10,279 bases of DNA, taken from NCBI GenBank assembly GCA_017430155.1, contig JAFRNO010000564.1:1-10279 (forward strand). Reading direction: 5' to 3'. The translations under genes were made by a program, and so were the position numbers. The notes beneath the pieces were generated by a model. That model was not told the origin of the DNA. It searched no databases and saw only the letters and a list, made by a program, of their open reading frames with translations. Positions 1-5,601 of the stretch are shown here, piece after piece. The stretch's first letter is position 1; each line of letters begins with the position of its first letter. This DNA is from Kiritimatiellia bacterium. GTDB taxonomy: Bacteria > Verrucomicrobiota > Kiritimatiellia > RFP12 > UBA1067.

Positions 1-61
1 CCAGGGCGGCGGCGGCGCAGTGGCCGAGCGCCGCGACGATTCCGGCGCGCGCGCTAGACAT
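1..61 (-). CDS. 5' end of an unidentified gene, truncated by the window edge
   Basis: An ATG at 61-59 opens a frame that stays open to the left edge and reads MSSARAGIVAALGHCAAAAL. The ATG is preceded by AAGGAG in a GAAGGAGATCT context with about six bases of spacing, one of the best ribosome binding sites in the window. That site lies within the last codons of the upstream DUF1501 gene, whose TAG stop (56-54) is overlapped by 8 bp, so the two are probably translationally coupled as a third operon member. The visible 20 residues are Ala-rich and hydrophobic, which could be the start of a signal peptide or membrane segment. That is too little to assign a family. The start is well supported; the function is unknown. 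Confidence 0.6.
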   Translation of the reverse strand, partial: MSSARAGIVAALGHCAAAAL

Positions 62-1337
62 AGATCTCCTTCAGGCGTCCGCAGGGGGACTTCACGGCGG
101 GGCTCATGACGGGGCCGTATTCCTTCAGCCACTTGGGGTTCGGCAGGCGGTCGTCGGGGTCAACGCCCGCGAGCTCCATGATCGAGCCGAGGAAGTCCTG
201 CGGCGTCACGGGGCGCTCCTTCCAGTGGTCGGTCGTCTCGTCGCTCTTGCCCACGACCTGCCCGCCCTTGAAGCCGCCGCCCGCCACGAGGGCGGAGAAG
301 CAACGCGGGAAGTGGTTGCGCCCGCCGTTCCACGGCGGCTGGCGGTCCACCTTCGGCACGCGGCCGAACTCGCCGCTGAGCCAGACGATCGTGGTGTCCA
401 GGAGGTCGCGCTCCTTGAGATCCTGGAGGAGGGCCGACACGGCCATGTCCATCTCGAAGGTGGGCTGCTTCATCGTCTCGAAGTGGCGCTTGTGGGAATC
501 CCAGCCGCTGTAGTTGATGGAGATGTACGGCACGCCGTATTCCACGAGGCGGCGGGCGGCGAGCAGCTGCTGGCCGATCTCCGTGTAGGTGGTGCCGTTC
601 GCCTTCACGCCGTAGCGCTTGCGCACCGCGTCCTTCTCGCGCGTGAGGTCGAACGTCTCGGCGGCCTTGCCGAGGATGATCTCGCGCGCGGCCGCGCCGG
701 CCGCCTCGAACTCGGGGTCGGGCGGCAGGCGGTCGATGCGCGAGGCGCGGCTGAAGCGGTCCATGATCTGCTCGCGCGTGAGGCCGCCGGGCGGCACGAT
801 GCCGTCCACCTCGAAGCGCTTGGCGGACGCGCTTCCGCCCGTCACGAGCGGCGCGTACTCCTCGCCGAGGAAGCCGACCTCGGAGAAGCGGCCCTTGGCG
901 TGCGTGAGGATCACGAACGGCGGCAGGTCGCCCTCGTAGAGGAGGTCCGACTGAACCGAATTGGCCTTGCCCGGACCCTTCACGCGCGACGAGGAGATCA
1001 GCGCGCCGAGGGCGGGGAACGTCACGCCGCCGCCGGGGTTGCGCCCCGTCTGCATGAGGTAGGTGGCCGTCTCGTGGCCCGGGAACGGATGGGTCATCGA
1101 GCGGATGATCGTGTAGAGCTCGGAGCACTTCGCCAGCTCGGGAAGCCACTCGTGCAGCTCGTACCCGCAGGAGGACTTGATCGACTTGAGGCCGTTGTTG
1201 TAGTCGTGCGGCGCGTCGGGCTTCGGGTCAAAGGTCTCCAGCTGGCTGGGGCCGCCCCACAGCCAGATCTCGATGACGCTTTTCGCGAACTTCCGCGAGG
1301 TCGACTTCGCGGCGGGTTTCTGTGTGTTCGTGCTCAT
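54..1337 (-). CDS. DUF1501 family protein (alkaline-phosphatase/sulfatase-like fold)
   Basis: This 427-residue protein belongs to DUF1501 (PF07394), a family abundant in Planctomycetes and Verrucomicrobia and distantly related to sulfatases and alkaline phosphatases. No member's reaction is firmly known to me. Recognisable motifs are WGGPSQLETFDPKPDAP (residues 27-43), the mid-protein block YISINYSGWDSH (271-282), SGEFGRVPKV (321-330) and GRNHFPRCFSAL (339-350). The Asp, Glu and His residues in these blocks are the likely metal or active-site positions. The ATG lies in an ATGA overlap with the stop of the DUF1549 gene and has no Shine-Dalgarno sequence of its own, so translation is probably coupled to it. 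Many DUF1501 proteins begin with a Tat signal. This one has only a short polar Ser/Thr/Lys-rich N-terminus before the fold begins at about residue 19. Its length is close to the family norm. Confidence 0.9.
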   Translation of the reverse strand: MSTNTQKPAAKSTSRKFAKSVIEIWLWGGPSQLETFDPKPDAPHDYNNGLKSIKSSCGYELHEWLPELAKCSELYTIIRSMTHPFPGHETATYLMQTGRNPGGGVTFPALGALISSSRVKGPGKANSVQSDLLYEGDLPPFVILTHAKGRFSEVGFLGEEYAPLVTGGSASAKRFEVDGIVPPGGLTREQIMDRFSRASRIDRLPPDPEFEAAGAAAREIILGKAAETFDLTREKDAVRKRYGVKANGTTYTEIGQQLLAARRLVEYGVPYISINYSGWDSHKRHFETMKQPTFEMDMAVSALLQDLKERDLLDTTIVWLSGEFGRVPKVDRQPPWNGGRNHFPRCFSALVAGGGFKGGQVVGKSDETTDHWKERPVTPQDFLGSIMELAGVDPDDRLPNPKWLKEYGPVMSPAVKSPCGRLKEIYV

Positions 1338-2653
1338 ATGCGGTAGAGGAATTCACGGGAGTTGAGGAGGAACCACGCGACGTCGCGGGCGTTGATGTTG
1401 TTCTTCTGGTCGAAGTAGAAGAGCTCGTCCTTCACGGGCGGACGCGAGAGGAAGCGCATGTAGAGGTTGCGGATCTGGTCGGCGTGCGAGAGGGCCTTGA
1501 AGTCCGACTGCCCCACCATCCGGCCGAGGTCGCGCCAGAGCTTGCTGGAGTTGTAGAGGTAAAGGCGCTGCTTCGCCTTGATGCGGTTGTCGCGCTCCGT
1601 CAGGAGGCCCGAGTCGCGCGCCGGACGCCCGAAGAGGATCAGGAACGCGCTGGAGATCGAGCCGTCCTCCACGAGCACGGACTTGCGCGTGGGCGGCAGG
1701 AACGAGTAGGGCTCCGGCGCGATCGACCCGAAGTCGCGGCGCGAGCCGGTGAGCGTGCAGAGCACGTCGTCCAGCACCTCCGCGTCCATGCGCCGCGCCG
1801 GGAACCCGCCCTTGCCCGGTCCCTGGCGGTACTCCGTCTGCGCGAACACGTGCCGCAGAAGCGGCTTCAGGCGGTAGCCGCCGTTCCGGAAGGCGTTCAC
1901 CCACTTCTCGCACTTCGCCTTCGGCGCGAGCGTGTTGTAGATCCACCAGTGGACGCGCTGCACGGGCGTGGCGACGAACTGCGGCGCGAGCGGTCCCTCC
2001 AGCTGCGCCATGAACGCCTCGGGCGTCGCGTCGGCCGGGCCGTCGTCCAGGTACACGATCTCCTCCTTCCACTCGCGCGTCTTCTTCCACCGGACGCGCG
2101 AGAAGAACTTCGCGTACTTGTCCGTCGGCTCCAGCAGCAGGCTCGTCGAGACGGCCTTGGACAGCCCCTCGGGCGTGTGGCTCGCCGCCGCGCGCAGGAA
2201 GTTCACCTGCGGGACGCGGAAGTTGCTGCCGCGCGAGTAGAGGAGCGTGCGCGCGAACTCGTTCCAGGGCATGTCGTTCTTGATCGTCTCCCGGATCCAG
2301 TGGTGGTAGACGTAGACGGCGTTCGGCCACAGGTTGATGGGGAACTCGCTCTTGACGCGCAGGAAGTCGCAGTAGCGCATCGCGTAGTAGTCGGCGAAGT
2401 CGTCGGACTCCAGCAGCGCGTCGACAAGCTTCTCGCGCTTCTTGATGTCGCGGGAGGAGACGTACTCGGTCACCTCCTCGGGCGTGGGGATCCGCCCGCA
2501 GATGTCGAGATACAGACGGCGGCAGATGAGAAAGTCGGCCGCCTGGCCGCCGTTCGGCGCGAAGATGCGCTTGTCCGCCGCGGCAGACGCCAGGCCCTCC
2601 ATGATGGAGAAGGCCGACGCACTCGCAAGAAATGCTCTGCGTGAGATAGTCAT
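1334..2653 (-). CDS. Tat-exported DUF1549/DUF1553 protein
   Basis: This 439-residue protein carries a twin-arginine signal, SRRAFLASASAFS (residues 4-16), with a likely cleavage site near ASA-A at 22-25. DUF1549 follows (about 40-240), with the block RRLYLDICGRIPTPEEV (45-61) and DFADYYAMRYCDFLRVK (85-101). DUF1553 is C-terminal (about 285-439): ARRMDAEVLDDVLCTLTG, LFGRPARDS, and the end block FLSRPPVKDEL to WFLLNSREFLYRI. These domains are typical of PVC bacteria, where the gene usually sits beside DUF1501, as here. Relatives are often 700-1000 residues and carry an N-terminal planctomycete cytochrome c domain. This one is short and has no CxxCH haem motif. AAGGAAGGG lies 8 bp before the ATG, and a strong promoter lies further upstream. 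The biochemical role is unknown; proposals for the family link it to extracellular polymer metabolism. Confidence 0.9.
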   Translation of the reverse strand: MTISRRAFLASASAFSIMEGLASAAADKRIFAPNGGQAADFLICRRLYLDICGRIPTPEEVTEYVSSRDIKKREKLVDALLESDDFADYYAMRYCDFLRVKSEFPINLWPNAVYVYHHWIRETIKNDMPWNEFARTLLYSRGSNFRVPQVNFLRAAASHTPEGLSKAVSTSLLLEPTDKYAKFFSRVRWKKTREWKEEIVYLDDGPADATPEAFMAQLEGPLAPQFVATPVQRVHWWIYNTLAPKAKCEKWVNAFRNGGYRLKPLLRHVFAQTEYRQGPGKGGFPARRMDAEVLDDVLCTLTGSRRDFGSIAPEPYSFLPPTRKSVLVEDGSISSAFLILFGRPARDSGLLTERDNRIKAKQRLYLYNSSKLWRDLGRMVGQSDFKALSHADQIRNLYMRFLSRPPVKDELFYFDQKNNINARDVAWFLLNSREFLYRI

Positions 2654-2661
2654 TCTTAAAA

Positions 2662-2670
2662 CCCTTCCTT
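2662..2670 (-). promoter_or_regulatory. Ribosome binding site of the DUF1549 gene
   Basis: AAGGAAGGG ends 8 bp upstream of the ATG at 2653 and fixes this start. It is clearly stronger than the context before the DUF1501 gene, which fits a single translational entry point followed by coupling. Confidence 0.6.
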
Positions 2671-2686
2671 ATGAACCGTGGACAAT

Positions 2687-2715
2687 ATTATAGCCGTTTC
2701 GCCGCCCGCGCGCAA
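2687..2715 (-). promoter_or_regulatory. Sigma-70-type promoter of the DUF1549-DUF1501 operon
   Basis: On the minus strand a perfect TATAAT (2692-2687) lies 17 bp downstream of TTGCGC (2715-2710), which keeps the TTG of the -35 consensus. The AT-rich stretch stands out sharply from the GC-rich surroundings. Transcription would start near 2680 and give a leader of about 27 nt with the AAGGAAGGG site in it. The -35 box lies within the GC-rich inverted repeat that follows the preceding gene. Confidence 0.65.
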
Positions 2716-2727
2716 GCCCCCGCGCGG
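2706..2727 (-). other. GC-rich inverted repeat after the thioredoxin-like gene
   Basis: CCGCGCG at 2706-2712 pairs with CGCGCGG at 2721-2727 around an 8-base loop, starting one base past the stop codon at 2729. It could form a 7 bp hairpin at the end of the upstream transcript. No run of U follows it on the minus strand (the next bases are GGCGGCGAAAC), so it is not a classical intrinsic terminator. It may slow polymerase or shield the 3' end. Readthrough into the next operon is possible. Confidence 0.35.
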
Positions 2728-2728
2728 C

Positions 2729-3448
2729 TCAAATCACGGCGAGGAGGAAAGCGACGAGGATCAGCGCGAACGCCAGCCACCGCTTCCACGCGGGTACGGG
2801 CGGCGCGTCGGTGGGCGCCGCAGGCGCGGCATTGCCCAAGACCTTCTTCAGCCCCCGCAGCGCAAGCGGGAGTTTCGACTTGTCGGCGAGCAGGAACGCC
2901 GCAATCCCCAGCAGCAACACGACGGGTACGAAGCGGTAAGCCAACAGGTAGGGCGGTCGCCCCGCGACCGCCGGGAGGGGCGCGCGTGTCGCGCCCCCCG
3001 CCAACTCCCCCTCCACGGCGGCGATGAACGCCTCGGGCGTCACGTCGCGCCCGAGTCCGCGCGCGGCGTCCGGCACCTTCACGCGGCCCAGCTCCACGTT
3101 GCCGTCCGCCGCGAGCAGGACGAATGTCGGGATGCCCTTCACGCCCAGACGGTCCGCCAGCGCGTTGTTGCGCTCGCGCTCGTCCGGCGCGAGCACGCCG
3201 TCGCGGCGCGGCAAATCAACGCGCGTGAACGCGACATGGGCGTCCGCCCATTCCCGCCACACGTCAGTCGCGAACACGCGACGCTCCAGCAGCTTGCACC
3301 ACTCGCACGAGTCGCTGCTGCCGAAGGCGAGCAGGCACGGCAGCTCCGCCGGGGGAGGGTCGCGCTCCTGCGCGACCGCCGCCGGAAGGGTCGCGCAGGC
3401 CACGGCCACCAAGGCCGGCAACAGGAAATGTAATCTCTGTTTCCTCAT
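2729..3448 (-). CDS. Membrane-anchored, extracytoplasmic thioredoxin-like protein
   Basis: This 239-residue protein has a signal peptide (basic RKQR, hydrophobic to about residue 22, possible AVA-Q cleavage at 24-27). A thioredoxin fold follows, with a redox motif C48-E-W-C51 in SSDSCEWCKLLERRVF and the cis-proline segment KGIPTFVLL (104-112). Two hydrophobic helices close it, at about 172-188 and 222-239. This predicts a thioredoxin domain outside the cytoplasmic membrane on a C-terminal anchor. CxxCK with a following helix resembles thioredoxin_7-type and DsbD-gamma-like domains. Whether it oxidises, isomerises or reduces disulfides cannot be told from sequence. It lies 2 bp after the beta-helix gene, with only a weak AGG before its ATG, so it is probably the last gene of that operon. 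Residues 18-31 and 151-168 are encoded by REP-like palindromes. Confidence 0.85.
   Translation of the reverse strand: MRKQRLHFLLPALVAVACATLPAAVAQERDPPPAELPCLLAFGSSDSCEWCKLLERRVFATDVWREWADAHVAFTRVDLPRRDGVLAPDERERNNALADRLGVKGIPTFVLLAADGNVELGRVKVPDAARGLGRDVTPEAFIAAVEGELAGGATRAPLPAVAGRPPYLLAYRFVPVVLLLGIAAFLLADKSKLPLALRGLKKVLGNAAPAAPTDAPPVPAWKRWLAFALILVAFLLAVI
2947..2973. repeat. 27 bp REP-like palindrome, copy 1
   Basis: This is an exact 27 bp match to 5387-5413. It has a GGTAGGG head and a perfect 9 bp stem, GGCGGTCGC (2952-2960) with GCGACCGCC (2964-2972), around a CCC loop. It lies inside the thioredoxin-like gene and encodes about residues 160-168 (AVAGRPPYL), the linker just before the first membrane helix. 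The bases on either side differ from the other copy, so the match has sharp borders, as expected of an inserted element. Confidence 0.75.
2974..3000. repeat. Related GC-rich hairpin directly next to palindrome copy 1
   Basis: GGGGCGCG (2977-2984) pairs with CGCGCCCC (2990-2997) around a CGTGT loop, an 8 bp perfect stem. It follows the first palindrome with no gap and begins with a similar GGGAGGG head (2973-2979), so the two look like consecutive units of one composite element. It encodes the Gly/Ala/Pro-rich linker around residues 151-158 of the thioredoxin-like protein. Confidence 0.6.
3355..3399. repeat. REP-like element with two mutually exclusive hairpins
   Basis: GGTCGCGC (3358-3365) pairs with GCGCGACC (3370-3377) around TCCT. 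Alternatively CCTGCGCGACC (3367-3377) pairs with GGTCGCGCAGG (3389-3399), a perfect 11 bp stem with an 11-base loop. AGGGTCGCGC occurs twice (3356-3365 and 3387-3396), and the GGGAGGG head matches that of the hairpin at 2974. The element lies within codons for about residues 17-31 of the thioredoxin-like protein and so spans the end of its signal peptide. Confidence 0.6.
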
Positions 3449-3450
3449 AC

Positions 3451-5601
3451 CTATCTAGGCTCGAAGGCGAGCGGGGTGTCGGTCACGGCGACACCGTCGC
3501 AGCGGAACTCGCCGCCGCGTCCGCTCAGGCGGATCACGTGCCGGCCCTTCGCGAGATCGTAATGCCGGAGCATGTTGCCCTGCTTGCGCCCGGGCGTGAG
3601 CATCGTCCAGACGGGGTAGTCCTGCCCCTGCTGGCGGGAGGCCTCCAGCGGATCGCCGTCCACCGCGCCCCACACGTGCCCCCGGCCCACGCCGTGCAGC
3701 ATCACGTAATACCGCCCGTCCTCCGGCACGGAGAACTCCACCGTCCGCTCCTTCTTGGAAAACGCGGCGTATTCCCCTTCCTTGAAGCCCTTCGCGTAGA
3801 CCGTCCGCGGATTCCCGGCAACCGGACGGTACGGCGGCACGAACTCCGTCTCGGCGTAGACGGTGAACGGACGGGAGAAGCCCTTCTCGTCCCGCACCAG
3901 GAACGCGCCGCGGTACCAGCGGCGGTCGCGCATCTTCGACGCGTCCAGCGTGACCGTCAGCGGGACCTCTCCGTCGGCCGGCACCGCGCCTTCGGCGGGC
4001 GAGACGCGCAGCCAGCCGAACTCGTCGTTCTTCACGATCCGGAACCGGCACGCGCGCCCCTTGCTACGCACGCGGACGGTCAACGCGGACGGTTCGCACG
4101 CGCCGCCCTTCACCTTGAATCCGGAGAAGCGCGCGCCGTCCAGCATGAGCGACATCGGACGGACCGGATACGCCGCGTCGAGGTCGCGCTCCTCGATCTC
4201 CCTCGTCACGTCCCCTTCCGTGGACGAGTTGGTCGCCGGCCATTTCAGGTAGCGGATCTGGCCGATCTTCTGCTTGCCGCAGAACATGTTGCCGGAGCTG
4301 ACGATCGTCAGGTTCGTGGTCATCATGAATCCCGTCCCCTTGCCCCAGAACACGTTCTTCTCGGCGAACACCTCCGCCTCCGGACCGTGCGCCCCGCCGC
4401 CGACCTTGAGCGTCTGCCCCGCCTCGCCGAACTCGCCGCACATCCCGGAGAAGAGGTTCCGGTAGACGTAGCTCGGCCCCACCATGCAGCCCTGCACGGA
4501 CACGCCGCACAACGCGGCCTCGTAGCGGTTGTCGAAGTTGCGGACGTTCCGCTGTCCGCCGTCCATCTCGATGCAGTCGTCGTTGCAGTACACCATGAAG
4601 TTGCCGTACACGTCGCCCGTCCGGTTGAAGCCGCCGTCGTACGAGAAGTTGCCCTGTCCCTCCACGGCGTCGTTCCAGCGGTGGTCGTCGCTGCCGACGA
4701 AGTCGTTCCAGCGGATGACCGTCGAGCCCGCCGCGTGCGCCATCACCACGCCCTCGGGTCCTGCCGGATGCGAATAGTACCAGCTGTTGGCGCGTCCGCG
4801 CGGCTCGTGGAAGTAGCAGCGCTCCACCGTCACGCCGAAGCAGCCTTCGCCGATCTCGATCGCCGAATCGTAATTGATGCCGTACGATTTCCGGTCCATG
4901 TCCGGCATGAAGTTGCGTCCGTACTGGTCGAACCGCGGCTTCCCGACGCGTCCCCAGCGGGAGAAGTCGCAGTTGATGAAGCGCACATATCGGCAGTTCT
5001 TCATCCTGAACACGTGGCGCCCGCGCGTGCCCCGGATGCGCAGGCCGTCAAACACCACGTATTCGGCGCCTTCGAGGTTCACCGCGTCCTTCTCGCTTTC
5101 GCCGAAGTCCAGCGCGTTCGGCGCGGTGAAGCGGACCCAGCCGTCGGCCGTGCCCTTTTCAGAGATGACGATCGGCAACGCGCCGCCCGCCGACAGCTCG
5201 ACGGTCCTCGCAACCGGCACCTCGCTCTTCCACGTGCGGAACGTGGCCGACTTGACGACATGCCCGTTCGCCGTCAGGCGCACCTCGTAGGAGGTATCCT
5301 CCTCAATGTCACGGATGGAGGCGCGGTACGTGCGCGAAAGCGGGTAATGATGCCACTCCCGCGCCGACACCCGTCTCCATTTCCCTGGTAGGGCGGTCGC
5401 CCCGCGACCGCCGCCCGTCTTGCGATATTCCAGCGCCAGCCCCTCGATCGGCTGGGCCGCGCCGAACTCCACCGAACAGCAGCAGTACGTCGGTTCGAGC
5501 AGAATCTCCCCGTCCTTCGCAAAGGGCGGCGCCTTCACCTTCGGCGCGGCGAAGGCACAGATGGCAAAAATGAATACGAGAATAGTTGCCAACCTTTTCA
5601 T
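3451..5601 (-). CDS. Secreted right-handed beta-helix protein, polysaccharide lyase-like
   Basis: The start is placed at the ATG at 5601 (MKRLATILVFIFAICAFAAP), giving 716 residues. It has a signal peptide (1-19), a GGGAG ribosome binding site 9 bp upstream and an ATGA overlap with the preceding gene. A longer open frame to 5964 only reads through that gene. After a fibronectin III-like region (about 33-125) comes a right-handed parallel beta-helix (about 140-445), with repeats such as AEYVVFDGLRIRGT, NCRYVRFINCDF and FGVTVERCYFHEP. The helix fold is shared with pectate, alginate and chondroitinase-B-type lyases and with some glycosidases. Residues 505-585 (GWLRVSPAEGAVPADG, LTVTLDAS) resemble a BACON domain, and 595-716 a carbohydrate-binding-like beta-sandwich. 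The substrate is unknown and no catalytic residues can be named safely. The mature protein has 16 cysteines, including a CCC run at 40-42. A REP-like palindrome encodes residues 63-72. Confidence 0.85.
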   Translation of the reverse strand: MKRLATILVFIFAICAFAAPKVKAPPFAKDGEILLEPTYCCCSVEFGAAQPIEGLALEYRKTGGGRGATALPGKWRRVSAREWHHYPLSRTYRASIRDIEEDTSYEVRLTANGHVVKSATFRTWKSEVPVARTVELSAGGALPIVISEKGTADGWVRFTAPNALDFGESEKDAVNLEGAEYVVFDGLRIRGTRGRHVFRMKNCRYVRFINCDFSRWGRVGKPRFDQYGRNFMPDMDRKSYGINYDSAIEIGEGCFGVTVERCYFHEPRGRANSWYYSHPAGPEGVVMAHAAGSTVIRWNDFVGSDDHRWNDAVEGQGNFSYDGGFNRTGDVYGNFMVYCNDDCIEMDGGQRNVRNFDNRYEAALCGVSVQGCMVGPSYVYRNLFSGMCGEFGEAGQTLKVGGGAHGPEAEVFAEKNVFWGKGTGFMMTTNLTIVSSGNMFCGKQKIGQIRYLKWPATNSSTEGDVTREIEERDLDAAYPVRPMSLMLDGARFSGFKVKGGACEPSALTVRVRSKGRACRFRIVKNDEFGWLRVSPAEGAVPADGEVPLTVTLDASKMRDRRWYRGAFLVRDEKGFSRPFTVYAETEFVPPYRPVAGNPRTVYAKGFKEGEYAAFSKKERTVEFSVPEDGRYYVMLHGVGRGHVWGAVDGDPLEASRQQGQDYPVWTMLTPGRKQGNMLRHYDLAKGRHVIRLSGRGGEFRCDGVAVTDTPLAFEPR
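5387..5413. repeat. 27 bp REP-like palindrome, copy 2
   Basis: This copy is identical over 27 bp to 2947-2973, with the same orientation on the plus strand. The 9 bp stem is 5392-5400 with 5404-5412 around CCC. It lies in the beta-helix gene and encodes GGGRGATALP (63-72), apparently a loop inserted between EYRKT and GKWRRVS in the fibronectin-like domain. The reading frame of the element differs from that in copy 1, so shared protein function cannot explain the identity. Confidence 0.75.

Noticed and set aside
225..1346. A 373-codon open frame on the plus strand opposite the DUF1501 gene
   Set aside because: Same shadow composition. The DUF1501 motifs on the minus strand are unmistakable.
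1322..2644. A 440-codon open frame on the plus strand opposite the DUF1549 gene
   Set aside because: Low-complexity Arg/Val/Leu/Glu-rich shadow frame; the opposite strand carries the known domains, a promoter and a ribosome binding site.
2706..2727. Intrinsic terminator after the thioredoxin-like gene
   Set aside because: The stem is real, but no U-run follows on the minus strand, so it is listed only as an inverted repeat.
3397..3408. Lipoprotein signal (lipobox) around C18 of the thioredoxin-like protein
   Set aside because: AVAC lacks the usual Leu/Val at -3, and the protein already has C-terminal membrane helices.
3919..3932. CGGCGGTCGCGC as a further copy of the REP-like palindrome
   Set aside because: Only part of one stem arm matches; the head and the second arm are absent, so chance in GC-rich sequence explains it.
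3538..5391. A 617-codon open frame on the plus strand opposite the beta-helix gene
   Set aside because: It is a His/Val/Arg/Ala-rich translation typical of the antisense of GC-rich coding sequence, with no recognisable domain. The minus strand has a clear domain series.
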